A stretch of DNA of 64,000 nt from Flavobacterium sp. AED (GCF_000812945.1 NZ_JSYM01000001.1:1736001-1800000), one strand, 5' to 3'. Shown: positions 9,208 through 18,573, numbered from the stretch's first letter. The notes: a model not told the origin generated them from the letters alone. A program made the numbers and translations.

Positions 9208-9249
9208 ACTCGGGATGAAAAATTAATAATCACAATAGAAAAAGTAAAA

Positions 9250-9591
9250 ATGAAAAATATAATTTTAATAATGATGGTTAGTTTTCTTGGATTTGCTGCT
9301 CAGGCTCAAGAGAAAAAGAATAAAAATGCCCATTACACAACTGAAGTAAATGGGATTTGTGAACAATGTCAAAAACGAATTCAAAAAGCAGCCTTTTCCG
9401 TTTCTGGAGTTAAATCAGCAATTTGGAATATAGAGACGCATCAATTGAGTTTGATTTTGAATGAAGAAAAATGTTCTCCCTTAGATGTGAAAAAAGCTAT
9501 TGCAAAAGTAGGACATGACACTGATGAGGTAAAGGCAACAAAAGAAGATTATGATAATCTTCATAGCTGTTGTAAATACGAACGAATGTAA
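9250..9591 (+). CDS. Exported heavy-metal-associated (HMA) domain protein
   Basis: A 113-residue protein with a signal peptide (about 1-19, cleaved near AQA) and one HMA domain. The metal-binding pair is Cys37 and Cys40 in GICEQCQKR, followed by the beta-alpha-beta-beta-alpha-beta pattern of copper chaperones; two more cysteines sit near the end in HSCCKYE. It would act in the periplasm, handing metal on from, or taking it from, the receptor encoded 42 bases upstream. The gene ends in a strong terminator, closing the three-gene unit. Confidence 0.88.
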   Translation: MKNIILIMMVSFLGFAAQAQEKKNKNAHYTTEVNGICEQCQKRIQKAAFSVSGVKSAIWNIETHQLSLILNEEKCSPLDVKKAIAKVGHDTDEVKATKEDYDNLHSCCKYERM

Positions 9592-9595
9592 TTTT

Positions 9596-9627
9596 AAAGT
9601 CCAAAATGAAAATTTTGGACTTTTTTT
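9596..9627 (+). terminator. Intrinsic terminator after the HMA gene
   Basis: A 12-base perfect stem (AAAGTCCAAAAT and ATTTTGGACTTT) with a GAAA loop is followed by seven Ts. It begins five bases past the stop codon. Confidence 0.9.
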
Positions 9628-9706
9628 AATTTAAGATTTAAAGGATTTAGAATCTTCATTGCTATGTTTTTAAAGCGTTAATTAAACTTTAAAATGCGGC
9701 AATAAA

Positions 9707-9737
9707 TTGCGGTTAAGCTAAATTATTCTTACTTTCA
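9707..9737 (+). promoter_or_regulatory. Probable promoter of the DedA gene
   Basis: TTG, a 20-base spacer and TACTTTCA (one step from TAnnTTTG) lie 31 bases upstream of the ATG. The spacing is ideal but the -7 box is imperfect. Confidence 0.4.
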
Positions 9738-9768
9738 CGACCAATAAATTTAATTACAAATCGTTTTT

Positions 9769-10449
9769 ATGAATAATTTTGATTGGACACAATTACTTAA
9801 TCCGGAATTTTATATTACCCTTCAAATAGGAGGAGTTCAAATAGGTTTGTATATCGTTTTATTTATAATTTTTGCCGAAACTGGTCTTTTTGCCGGTTTT
9901 TTTCTTCCTGGAGACAGTTTGCTTTTCCTTGCGGGAATTTACAGTAAAGATTTGGTACAAAATATGGTCACTATAGAAAGCGATTTTATTAATGTTACCA
10001 TATTATCGTTATTGGTTGCTGCTGCAGGAATTATAGGAAATATGGTTGGCTATTGGTTTGGGGCAAAAAGTGGATATTATTTATTTAAGAAAGAAGATAC
10101 TTTTTGGTTTAAGAAAAAATACCTTTTGCAATCAAAAGATTTCTTTGAAAAATATGGAGGAAAGGCAATAATATTTGCACGGTTTTTACCAATTTTTAGA
10201 ACCTTTGCACCTATCGTAGCAGGAATTGTATCCATGGATAAAAGTAAATTCATGTTTTTCAATGTTTTAAGTTCTTTTTTATGGTCCTTTATTTTGATTT
10301 TTTCGGGTCATTATCTATATGGTGTCTTTTTAGATAAGTTTGGAATTGATCTGAAAGAGCATATTGAATATATCATAATAATAATTGTTCTTATTACCAC
10401 TGTTCCCGTTTTATTCAAGCTTTTGAAAAAAAGGGTTCATATAAAATAA
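9769..10449 (+). CDS. DedA family membrane protein
   Basis: A 226-residue inner-membrane protein with four to six hydrophobic segments. It carries the DedA (SNARE-associated/VTT) signatures FAETGLFAGFFLPGDSL near residues 38-55 and ARFLPIFRTFAPIVAG in the middle, with the conserved Arg-Pro pattern. Bacterial members move lipids such as undecaprenyl phosphate or phospholipids across the membrane and affect envelope integrity. It is a single-gene unit bounded by terminators on both sides. Which lipid it handles cannot be read from the sequence. Confidence 0.92.
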   Translation: MNNFDWTQLLNPEFYITLQIGGVQIGLYIVLFIIFAETGLFAGFFLPGDSLLFLAGIYSKDLVQNMVTIESDFINVTILSLLVAAAGIIGNMVGYWFGAKSGYYLFKKEDTFWFKKKYLLQSKDFFEKYGGKAIIFARFLPIFRTFAPIVAGIVSMDKSKFMFFNVLSSFLWSFILIFSGHYLYGVFLDKFGIDLKEHIEYIIIIIVLITTVPVLFKLLKKRVHIK

Positions 10450-10467
10450 TCATCAATTGCAATAAAT

Positions 10468-10504
10468 AAAAAACTCCGTTTCAATTAAGAAACGGAGTTT
10501 TTTT
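10468..10504. terminator. Bidirectional terminator between the DedA gene and groEL
   Basis: A 12-base perfect stem (AAACTCCGTTTC and GAAACGGAGTTT), extended by A and T runs, has a 6-base loop. It lies between two convergent genes and has a T-run on either strand, so it can serve both. Confidence 0.9.
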
Positions 10505-10523
10505 ATTTAAAAAGGAGAATGAA

Positions 10524-12167
<1,644 letters not shown>

Positions 12168-12232
12168 TTAAAGTTTAATTTGTTTAAAGTTTCAAGTTGT
12201 CTTGATACTTAATTTTTAGGACTTAATACTAT

Positions 12233-12508
12233 TTAGATAATTGCTAAAATATCGTCTTCACGCATGATCAAATAATCTTTTCCTTCCAGTTTCAATTCAG
12301 TTCCGGCATATTTTCCGTAAAGAACAGAATCACCAATTTTCACAGTCATTGTGTGATCTTTTGTCCCGTTTCCAACTGCAACTACAGTTCCTTTTTGCGG
12401 TTTTTCTTTAGCAGTATCTGGAATAAAAATCCCTGACGCAGTTTTAGTTTCAGCTGCTACTGGTTCGATAAGAACTCTGTCTGAAAGTGGTTTAATGTTT
12501 AAAGCCAT
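12233..12508 (-). CDS. groS: Co-chaperonin GroES
   Basis: A 91-residue lid protein of the GroEL chamber. It has the family N terminus with [12 protein letters not shown], a mobile loop around residues 20-32 ([11 protein letters not shown]), and the C-terminal [13 protein letters not shown] strand. It precedes groEL in the usual order. The upstream region to secG (about 135 bases) contains the secG terminator, so groES-groEL must have its own promoter, which I could not place. Confidence 0.98.
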   Translation of the reverse strand: MALNIKPLSDRVLIEPVAAETKTASGIFIPDTAKEKPQKGTVVAVGNGTKDHTMTVKIGDSVLYGKYAGTELKLEGKDYLIMREDDILAII

Positions 12509-12598
12509 GATTTTATATATTTTTATTATTTTTATGATTGCATTTAGGATTTCAGAAATTGTGCCATCCTATTATAACTGACATATTTTCTTATAAAA

Positions 12599-12624
12599 AA
12601 TGCCAGCTTTGACAGGCTGGCATT
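12599..12624 (-). terminator. Terminator after secG
   Basis: A 9-base perfect stem (AATGCCAGC and GCTGGCATT) has an 8-base loop. On the minus strand it is followed by TTTTTTAT. It lies 20 bases past the secG stop and separates secG from groES-groEL. Confidence 0.8.
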
Positions 12625-12643
12625 TAGAATAAAAAGTGTTGTT

Positions 12644-12988
12644 TTATTTTGCTGGATTTGTTTCAGCAGGTGTATTTTGAACTGGAGATGCTGGCGTAGC
12701 AGTTGCAGGTGCAGCAGTTCCTGTTTGTTCAATAATTTTAGAATCATTATCACTTAATGCTCCTGTAAAGCTTAAGCTAGAAAGAAGTATAAGTACAATT
12801 AAAATAGTAGCAAGTGTCCAAGTGCTTTTGTCTAAAAAATCTGTTGTTTTTTGTACACCACCTAACATTTGAGAACCACCTATAGTTGAAGATAATCCAC
12901 CACCTTTAGGGTTTTGAACCATTATTACTACGATTAATAGGAAACAAACTATTGTTATTAAAACTAAAAAAATTGAAAATGTGCTCAT
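12644..12988 (-). CDS. secG: Preprotein translocase subunit SecG
   Basis: A 114-residue inner-membrane protein with two membrane helices (about 2-22 and 52-75) flanking the SecG loop VQNPKGGGLSSTIGG. SecG assists the SecYEG channel. The C-terminal 35 residues are an Ala-, Thr- and Pro-rich tail, commonly seen in Bacteroidetes SecG. It starts three bases after the upstream TPR gene, so the two are cotranscribed. Confidence 0.93.
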   Translation of the reverse strand: MSTFSIFLVLITIVCFLLIVVIMVQNPKGGGLSSTIGGSQMLGGVQKTTDFLDKSTWTLATILIVLILLSSLSFTGALSDNDSKIIEQTGTAAPATATPASPVQNTPAETNPAK

Positions 12989-12991
12989 TGT

Positions 12992-13846
12992 TTAATTATT
13001 GTTTTGTTGTAAAATCTTAATATCCGCTATGCGGTCTGCAAAGAAACTACTTTTTTCTGGATATTTCAAAATTAATATTTCATAAGCTTGAATCGCTTTT
13101 TGATATTTTTTTTGTTCCAAATAAACCCGTGCTAAAGTCTCCGTCATCAAATAGGAATTGTCGTCTTTATTAAGGTCAAAAGTAACTGTTGATGCAACAC
13201 CATGTTTTACAGGTGAAATCTTCGGACTGGTTTCTATAAATTTATCGATTAATGCTGCTTTTTTCTTTTTGTCTTCATCTTCTATTGGTAACGTTTTAGA
13301 AGTATTTACACTTTCTGTTTCTCTAACTATAGGCTGCGTTCGGGATAATTGAAGCCATTCTTGGAAGGAATGCTTTTCACTTATGGAAAAATCCAAAGGA
13401 GTTCCAATCGCTAATTTTTCTTCTGTAGTTTTTGAATTTTCATTAGATTCTAAAGGTAAAGCTTCCTTTATAGAAGTAAGAATTGATTGTTCCAGAGTAT
13501 TTATTTTGGACTCTGACTTTTCTTTCTGAATAATTAGTTCACTATCGACTACAGTAATGTCAAGAAGTTCGAGTGCTTTTTTATCATATAATCCTTTTTG
13601 AATAGCAGTAAAAGTATCTGAAGTAATAAAATCGAACAAAACGGTTCTGTCAGTCGTATGCGCGGCAGTAACTTTTAGAGCAAAATTATACTTAAAACTA
13701 TTTTGGTTATAAAGACCTTTCAAACGTAAAGCTCTGGCACTTTGAAAATATGAAAATTCATCCAATACATTCCCCAACGCTTCCGTTTGCTTTTCATTGA
13801 TAGCATCGGGTCTGTTTATTAAATAAGTATAATCGGTTACATTCAT
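12992..13846 (-). CDS. Conserved protein with C-terminal tetratricopeptide motif
   Basis: A 284-residue cytoplasmic-looking protein with no signal peptide. The last 50 residues form a TPR-like helical pair (ETLARVYLEQKKYQKAIQAYE, then ILKYPEK). The first 200 residues are variable and contain a low-complexity charged stretch around 185-200. It is placed between lptE and secG, an order I recall as conserved in Flavobacteriia. A link to envelope assembly is possible from the neighbours, but no function can be assigned from the sequence. Confidence 0.75.
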   Translation of the reverse strand: MNVTDYTYLINRPDAINEKQTEALGNVLDEFSYFQSARALRLKGLYNQNSFKYNFALKVTAAHTTDRTVLFDFITSDTFTAIQKGLYDKKALELLDITVVDSELIIQKEKSESKINTLEQSILTSIKEALPLESNENSKTTEEKLAIGTPLDFSISEKHSFQEWLQLSRTQPIVRETESVNTSKTLPIEDEDKKKKAALIDKFIETSPKISPVKHGVASTVTFDLNKDDNSYLMTETLARVYLEQKKYQKAIQAYEILILKYPEKSSFFADRIADIKILQQNNN

Positions 13847-13849
13847 AAA

Positions 13850-13921
13850 GGTTATTCGTTTATTTGGTTATTCGTTTATTTGTTCTTCGATTAACCGAAT
13901 CAACAAATTACCGAATCAACA
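13850..13921. repeat. Two short tandem repeats between lptE and the TPR gene
   Basis: A 16-base unit beginning GGTTATTCGTTTATTT is repeated directly (13850-13865 and 13866-13881). After a short spacer the 12-mer ACCGAATCAACA occurs twice, 16 bases apart (13894 and 13910). The second pair partly mirrors the first when reverse-complemented. Similar TTCGTTTATTCG-type strings are, as I recall, scattered between genes in Flavobacterium. Confidence 0.65.
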
Positions 13922-13928
13922 CCTCCAT

Positions 13929-14432
13929 TTACCATTTAGCAAGGGATTCATTAAAAATATCTTGTGTTATTCTTTCGAAGATATCTTTCAAAGCACTATT
14001 CAAAGTTGATCCTACAAGTTGCTGTGTTGCCGGGTAATCGTAATAAAACTCAAATGGTTTTTCGAAATTATCCGTTTCTTTATTTTTATTGGTAAACCTA
14101 ACATTTACTCTTATTTTTAATCTGTTTTGAGCCGCTTTCTGATCGGCAGTTGCGGTCATTGGGCTTATTCTATAATCTACAATCTCCCCTTCATAAGTTA
14201 AATCAGCACCACTTTTTACTAAATTTAAGTTGGTTTGATTCTGAATGATGTCTTGTAATGCGAGTGTAAAGGTTCTGTCAATTCCAGGTTCAATCAAATC
14301 TGCATTATTTTGGAAAAAATTCACCTGAAAGGTTTTCGCATCAATTTTTCCTGTTCCTGTAAAGTTGTAAACGGAGCAGCTATTGAAAGTCACTGCGATC
14401 AACAAAATAAAAATATATTTTATGTGTTTCAT
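13929..14432 (-). CDS. lptE: LPS assembly lipoprotein LptE
   Basis: LptE sits inside the LptD barrel in the outer membrane and helps insert lipopolysaccharide. This 167-residue protein has a lipoprotein signal (about 1-18) with the acceptor cysteine at Cys19 in FNSCSVYNF, then a region typical of Bacteroidetes LptE (GKIDAKTFQV, later LTYEGEIVDYRI and the C-terminal NDIF-type helix). It is encoded between a sigma-54 activator and the TPR gene, all leftward. Weak conservation is normal for LptE, so the call rests on lipoprotein features plus gene order. Confidence 0.82.
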   Translation of the reverse strand: MKHIKYIFILLIAVTFNSCSVYNFTGTGKIDAKTFQVNFFQNNADLIEPGIDRTFTLALQDIIQNQTNLNLVKSGADLTYEGEIVDYRISPMTATADQKAAQNRLKIRVNVRFTNKNKETDNFEKPFEFYYDYPATQQLVGSTLNSALKDIFERITQDIFNESLAKW

Positions 14433-14517
14433 TTTAAATTTTAAGATTGCTTTACCAGTTCGCTAACGCTCGGGTCAAAGATATTCATTTTCAATTCACA
14501 ATTTCCAATTTGAATTT

Positions 14518-15777
14518 TTACAAATCAAATTGTTTGATTTTTCGATACAAAGTTCTTTCGGAAATCCCCAATTCATCTGCGGCGGCTTTTCGTTTTCCTT
14601 TATTTTTTTCCAATGATTTTTTAATCATTTCAATTTCTTTCTGCTCCAATCTCAAAATTTCTTCTTCCTCTTCGATTGTTTCAGCAAATAGGTAACTATC
14701 GTCATTCTCTTGATAACGTTCTTCTTTATTTTGAGTTGTAATCAAAGCCGTTCTTGGTTCTTCTTCAAAATCTATTTCGCTGTCATTTTCTTGGGAGCCA
14801 TAGATTTTTTTAATCAAATTTTGATTTGTTTCTTGCACTTTAGAACTTCCACTTTGCATTAGTTCCAAAGTAAGTTTTTTTAAGTCATGCAAATCACTTT
14901 TCATGTCAAAAAGCACTTTATACAAAATCTCTCTTTCGGTGTTGAAATCACTATCGCCTTTCTTATCTTTAATTACTGACGGCAAGTTGGTGCCTTCAGT
15001 TGGTAAATAAGATTGTAAAGTCGCAGCCGAAATTTCGCGATTTGTTTCCAAAACCGAAATTTGTTCCGCAACGTTTCTCAATTGACGGATATTACCACTC
15101 CAGCGAAATTTTTGCAAAACAGCAACAGCACTTTCGTCTAATTTTAATGGAGGCATCTTGTATTTATGTGCAAAATCAGAAGCAAATTTTCTAAATAACA
15201 AGTGAATATCTTCTTTTCGTTCTCGCAACGGAGGTAAAGTAATATCTACTGTGCTTAATCGGTAATACAAATCTTCACGGAATTTCCCTTTTTCGATAGC
15301 ATTAAATAAATTAACATTGGTAGCAGCTACAATGCGTACATCTGTTTTTTGCACTTGTGAAGAACCTACTTTTATGAATTCACCATTTTCCAAAACACGA
15401 AGTAACCGCACTTGAGTAGTCAAAGGCAATTCACCTACTTCATCAAGGAAAATCGTTCCACCGTCAGCCACTTCAAAATATCCTTCGCGTGTGTTAGTTG
15501 CACCAGTAAAAGCTCCTTTTTCATGTCCAAAAAGTTCACTGTCAATCGTTCCTTCAGGAATTGCACCGCAGTTTACTGCAATGTATTTTCCATGTTTTCT
15601 ATGCGAAAGTGAATGAATAATTCTGGGGATATTCTCTTTTCCAACACCACTTTCACCTGCCACTAATACCGAAATATCAGTAGGGGCAACTTGAATGGCT
15701 TTTTCTATGGCACGATTGAGCTTTGGGTCATTCCCAATAATCTCAAATCGTTGTTTTATAGCTTGAACTGATTCCAT
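14518..15777 (-). CDS. Sigma-54-dependent transcriptional activator without receiver domain
   Basis: A 419-residue enhancer-binding protein. The AAA+ domain starts almost at the N terminus: Walker A GESGVGKE at 41-48, the sigma-54 contact loop GAFTGA at 88-93, and Walker [12 protein letters not shown] Fis-type helix-turn-helix lies at the C terminus ([17 protein letters not shown]). An acidic, low-complexity linker of about 120 residues separates them. There is no response-receiver or sensory domain, so activity must be controlled by expression or a partner. I start at the ATG of MESVQAI; a GTG six codons upstream lies in a repeat element and is unlikely. Cotranscription with lptE is plausible (85-base gap). 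Confidence 0.92.
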   Translation of the reverse strand: MESVQAIKQRFEIIGNDPKLNRAIEKAIQVAPTDISVLVAGESGVGKENIPRIIHSLSHRKHGKYIAVNCGAIPEGTIDSELFGHEKGAFTGATNTREGYFEVADGGTIFLDEVGELPLTTQVRLLRVLENGEFIKVGSSQVQKTDVRIVAATNVNLFNAIEKGKFREDLYYRLSTVDITLPPLRERKEDIHLLFRKFASDFAHKYKMPPLKLDESAVAVLQKFRWSGNIRQLRNVAEQISVLETNREISAATLQSYLPTEGTNLPSVIKDKKGDSDFNTEREILYKVLFDMKSDLHDLKKLTLELMQSGSSKVQETNQNLIKKIYGSQENDSEIDFEEEPRTALITTQNKEERYQENDDSYLFAETIEEEEEILRLEQKEIEMIKKSLEKNKGKRKAAADELGISERTLYRKIKQFDL

Positions 15778-15778
15778 A

Positions 15779-15844
15779 TTGTCATTGCGAGGCACGAAGC
15801 AATCTCATTAATGTTGTTTTTTAACCATTCCCGATAGCTATCGG
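15779..15844. repeat. Composite intergenic repeat: ATTGCGAGG-type element plus GATAGCTATC palindrome
   Basis: The stretch GTCATTGCGAGGCACGAAGC at 15781-15800 matches a short repeat I recall from many bacterial genomes, including Bacteroidetes. It is followed by a perfect 14-base palindrome, CCGATAGCTATCGG, at 15831-15844, another string I recall as frequent between flavobacterial genes. Both lie between the sigma-54 activator and the small gene at 15901. Copy number in this genome cannot be judged from one window. Confidence 0.55.
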
Positions 15845-15900
15845 ATTCACGAATTATTAAAATTAATTTTCGTTTAATACTATATTCGATTCGTAAGAAT

Positions 15901-16047
15901 CTATTGCTTTGGTTTTGTAAGTGTATCTTTCATGGGAGCTGTTTTTTCAACTTTATGTTTTGGGAAATAGGTTCTAATGATATAGAATGTAACCCCAAAT
16001 CCAATTATAAAAGTAACTAAACCAATTATTATATTTTTTTTTGACAT
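15901..16047 (-). CDS. Small single-helix membrane protein (48 residues)
   Basis: A short open frame from an ATG, reading MSKKNIIIGLVTFIIGFGVT and on to YFPKHKVEKTAPMKDTLTKPKQ. It has a basic N terminus, one hydrophobic helix (about 5-24) and a charged cytoplasmic or periplasmic tail, a realistic small membrane protein. The frame is clean and fills the gap between the sigma-54 activator and the GxxExxY gene. I do not recognise the family, and no Shine-Dalgarno sequence is seen, which is common here. Confidence 0.55.
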   Translation of the reverse strand: MSKKNIIIGLVTFIIGFGVTFYIIRTYFPKHKVEKTAPMKDTLTKPKQ

Positions 16048-16108
16048 CTTATTTTATTTTTTTTTTAATATCAAATGAATTAAAACACTTTTTAATTCAT
16101 TAGTTTTT

Positions 16109-16141
16109 TTAGCCACAGATTAAAAAGATTTTCACAGATTT
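16109..16141. repeat. GCCACAGATTAAAAAGATTTTCACAGATT repeat copy
   Basis: The same word (TAGCCACAGATTAAA...TTTTCACAGATTT) recurs, inverted and direct, at 16544-16597 and 16709-16763 on the other side of the GxxExxY gene. The gene is therefore bracketed by copies of one AT-rich repeat. Confidence 0.6.
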
Positions 16142-16153
16142 GTTTAATCTTCT

Positions 16154-16477
16154 TTATAACGCATATCTTTTATATTGTAAAGATTTATTTTGAAAATTAA
16201 CTAATAATCCAATTTCTGAATCTGCTAATTTCAAATAGTTTAAAATTTGTGCAATATGTTCGTTGCAGAATTCTTTTACAGCTTTTATTTCTAATACAAT
16301 ATCTTCACAAACAATAAAATCGGCAATAAATTTACTACGCAAAATCTCACCTTTATAGTCAATCGAAAATTCTTTTTCTCTTTCGTAAGGAATATTGTTT
16401 AGCTTAAATTCTACTTCTAAAGCGTCTTTGTAAACAATTTCTAATAATCCTGGACCAAGAATTCTATGTACTTCCAT
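16154..16477 (-). CDS. GxxExxY family protein, probably with a damaged 5' end
   Basis: A small PD-(D/E)XK-like protein family named for Gly-x-x-Glu-x-x-Tyr, seen here as GLLEIVY. The acidic core is in FIADFIVCEDIVLEIKAV. Read from the first usable ATG it has 107 residues, but the family N terminus continues upstream in frame as EGYREQETYKIIGIC. The codon where a start would be expected (16523-16525) is ATA. A tandem copy of the same 5' region further right (16687-16689) has ATG at that site. The gene may thus use the internal ATG, or have lost proper translation. Function of the family is unknown. Confidence 0.75.
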   Translation of the reverse strand: MEVHRILGPGLLEIVYKDALEVEFKLNNIPYEREKEFSIDYKGEILRSKFIADFIVCEDIVLEIKAVKEFCNEHIAQILNYLKLADSEIGLLVNFQNKSLQYKRYAL

Positions 16478-16543
16478 ACAAATCCCTATAATTTTATAAG
16501 TTTCCTGTTCTCTGTATCCTTCTATAAAACATCTTGTTTTTTT

Positions 16544-16597
16544 GCCACAGATTAAAAATATTTCAAAAAATCTGTGAAAATCTTTTTAATCTGTGGC
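16544..16597. repeat. CCACAGATT hairpin, copy in tandem unit 1
   Basis: A 15-base perfect inverted repeat (GCCACAGATTAAAAA and TTTTTAATCTGTGGC) encloses a 24-base loop that itself contains AATCTGTG. Confidence 0.75.
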
Positions 16598-16708
16598 TAA
16601 ATTTCTAATAATCCTGGACCAAGAATTCTATGTACTTCCATACAAATCCCTATAATTTTATAAGTTTCCTGTTCTCTGTATCCTTCCATAAAACATCTTG
16701 TTTTTTTT

Positions 16709-16763
16709 GCCACAGATTAAAAATATTTCAAAAAATCTGTGAAAATCTTTTTTAATCTGTGGC
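16709..16763. repeat. CCACAGATT hairpin, copy in tandem unit 2
   Basis: The same 15-base arms as in tandem unit 1, 165-166 bases further on, now directly beyond the miaB stop codon. It may also serve as a transcript end for miaB. Confidence 0.75.
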
Positions 16764-16770
16764 TAAATTT

Positions 16771-18216
16771 CTAATTCATTTCGCTTAAACCAACTGCTTC
16801 TCCTTTTAAAGTTCCACTGGTACAACTCAAAATTTTCACATTGACAAAATCTCCAATCTTATAATTTTCTTTAGGGAAAACAACGGTAATACTTTGTGAA
16901 TTTCTTCCGGAAAACTCTTCTGTTGATTTTTTGGATACTTTTTCTACTAAAACTTCTACAGTTTGACCAATAAATTCTTCACTGCGTAACCAAGCGTGTT
17001 TTTGTTGTAAATCGACAATTTCCTGCAATCTTCTCGCCTTTGTTTCTTCGGTAACATCATCTTCCATTTTTCTTCCAGCCAAAGTTCCAGGACGTTCAGA
17101 ATAGGAATACATATAACCAAAATTATACTTCACATATTCCATCAAGCTCATTGTGTCTTGATGATCTTGTTCGGTTTCTGTTGGGAAACCTGCAATCATG
17201 TCTTGTGAAATAGAGCCGTTCGGAATGATGGTTCTGATTTTGTCAATCAAAGTCATGTATTCTTCCCGCGTGTGCAAACGGTTCATTTCTTTTAGGATTC
17301 TATTGCTTCCAGATTGGACAGGCAAGTGAATATGCTTACATATATTAGGATGTTTTGCAATCACATGTAAAATACTTTCGTGCATGTCTTGAGGATTGGA
17401 TGTCGAAAAGCGAATGCGCATTTTTGGAAAACCAACCGCTACCATTTCTAGTAATTGGTCGAAATCTACTGCTGTTGCTTTTTGCATTTCGGTAGCATTT
17501 TCGAAGTCTTTTTTCAAACCACCACCATACCACAAGTAACTATCCACATTCTGGCCTAAAAGTGTAATTTCCTTAAAACCTTTGTCCCACAAATCCTGAA
17601 TTTCCTTCATGATACTTTGCGGTTCACGACTGCGTTCTCGTCCTCGGGTGAAAGGCACCACGCAAAACGTACACATATTATCGCAACCACGTGTTATAGA
17701 CACCAAAGCCGTAATTCCGTTGCTCATCAATCGCACAGGCGAAATATCCCCATAAGTCTCATCTTTCGACAAAATCACGTTAATCGCATCGCGTCCTTCT
17801 TCTACTTCTTGCAAAAGGTTTGGTAAATCTTTATAGGCATCAGGACCCACAACTAGGTCTACAATTTTTTCTTCTTCCAGAAATTGACTTTTCAAACGCT
17901 CGGCCATACAGCCCAAAACGCCTACTTTCATTTTTGGATTAATGCGTTTCACGGCATTGTATTTCTCTAAACGTTTGCGAATCGTTTGTTCCGCTTTGTC
18001 CCGAATAGAACAGGTATTTACCAAAACTAAATCGGCTTCCTCCAGCACTTGTGTTGTATTATATCCGTTTCCAGATAAAATAGAAGCTACGATTTCACTG
18101 TCTGAAAAATTCATCGCACAGCCATAACTTTCTATAAATAATTTTTTGGTATTCTCGGGTTTATGTTCTAGAACAAGACTTTCGCCTTGTTTACTTTCTT
18201 CAATAATCTTTTCCAT
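16771..18216 (-). CDS. miaB: tRNA-2-methylthio-N6-dimethylallyladenosine synthase MiaB
   Basis: A radical-SAM enzyme that adds a methylthio group to N6-isopentenyladenosine-37 of tRNAs. The 481-residue protein has an N-terminal methylthiotransferase domain with cluster ligands Cys33, Cys69 and Cys103. The radical-SAM motif follows at Cys178, Cys182 and Cys185 (RGCDNMCTFC). A C-terminal TRAM domain (about 415-478) binds tRNA. All six cysteines are in place. The promoter lies just upstream and leaves a very short leader. Confidence 0.97.
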   Translation of the reverse strand: MEKIIEESKQGESLVLEHKPENTKKLFIESYGCAMNFSDSEIVASILSGNGYNTTQVLEEADLVLVNTCSIRDKAEQTIRKRLEKYNAVKRINPKMKVGVLGCMAERLKSQFLEEEKIVDLVVGPDAYKDLPNLLQEVEEGRDAINVILSKDETYGDISPVRLMSNGITALVSITRGCDNMCTFCVVPFTRGRERSREPQSIMKEIQDLWDKGFKEITLLGQNVDSYLWYGGGLKKDFENATEMQKATAVDFDQLLEMVAVGFPKMRIRFSTSNPQDMHESILHVIAKHPNICKHIHLPVQSGSNRILKEMNRLHTREEYMTLIDKIRTIIPNGSISQDMIAGFPTETEQDHQDTMSLMEYVKYNFGYMYSYSERPGTLAGRKMEDDVTEETKARRLQEIVDLQQKHAWLRSEEFIGQTVEVLVEKVSKKSTEEFSGRNSQSITVVFPKENYKIGDFVNVKILSCTSGTLKGEAVGLSEMN

Positions 18217-18233
18217 CCTATGTTTTCAAAGCA

Positions 18234-18265
18234 CAAAGATAACGCAATTGAAATAAATATGACAA
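18234..18265 (-). promoter_or_regulatory. Promoter of miaB
   Basis: The minus strand reads TTG, 21 bases, TATCTTTG, a complete flavobacterial promoter. The expected start is near 18228, about 12 bases before the miaB ATG. Confidence 0.6.
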
Positions 18266-18308
18266 GATGTCAGACGAAGAATTAACACTATTTTAAGGCA
18301 TTGTTTCT

Positions 18309-18455
18309 GGGGAGCTATTTCCCGCTTTCCGTTACAAGTCCTCGCAAAAAAAAGTAAAAGTTTCCAAAGTCCTAAAAAGAGCTTCCGTTGGTCGCTTTTT
18401 TAGAATAGGAAACTTTTACTTTTTTGCTCCGGGCTTTTCACTGCAGTCGGGGCTA
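18309..18455. repeat. Long imperfect palindrome of the Flavobacterium GGAGCTATTTCCCGCT type
   Basis: The gap between miaB and topA holds a structured element. It opens with GGAGCTATTTCCCGCTTTCC and closes with TGCAGTCGGGGCT. Its core is a pair of 20-22-base arms (18344-18365 and 18408-18427, GCAAAA...AAAGTTTCC against GGAAACTTT...TTTTGC) around a second inner stem (CTAAAAAG at 18372 with CTTTTTTAG at 18395). I recall elements with the same flanks and variable centres in other Flavobacterium genomes. No open frame or RNA gene was recognised in it. Confidence 0.6.
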
Positions 18456-18547
18456 AAAAACAGTCGAGTATGGCTATAACTTACCTATTAATGGTTGTGA
18501 AATAGTTCAAAAATAAAATCAAAAGCCCGATATTTAAAAAAAATAGA

Positions 18548-18555
18548 TACTTTTG
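18548..18555 (+). promoter_or_regulatory. -7 box upstream of topA
   Basis: TACTTTTG is a perfect TAnnTTTG box 18 bases before the ATG at 18574. Transcription would begin near 18561, which excludes the alternative TTG start at 18553. No clear -33 TTG was found. Confidence 0.45.
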
Positions 18556-18573
18556 TCCCAGAAAAATAGAGTA

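Larger units (their letters stand above)
16436..16776. repeat. Tandem duplication of about 165 bases covering the 5' end of the GxxExxY gene
   Basis: Copy 1 (16436-16599) and copy 2 (16600-16765) are nearly identical, and an 11-base start of a third copy follows at 16766. Copy 2 therefore holds a detached fragment of the GxxExxY coding region, from its start codon to GPGLLEI, and the CCACAGATT hairpin. Differences seen are one T/C change that alters the start codon (ATA in copy 1, ATG in copy 2) and two length changes in T-runs. The third copy abuts the miaB stop. Confidence 0.9.

Noticed and set aside
12544..12753. Minus-strand frame overlapping the secG end and its terminator
   Set aside because: It reads through the secG terminator in another frame and has low-complexity composition; not a gene.
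13850..13921. CRISPR array
   Set aside because: Only two copies of each short unit, no spacers and no cas genes nearby; treated as simple repeats.
15778..15795. GTG start six codons upstream for the sigma-54 activator
   Set aside because: The added codons lie in a GTCATTGCGAGG-type repeat and extend a protein that already starts well at the ATG.
18553..18573. TTG start seven codons upstream for topA
   Set aside because: It overlaps a perfect TACTTTTG promoter box, and the ATG at 18574 gives the family N terminus.
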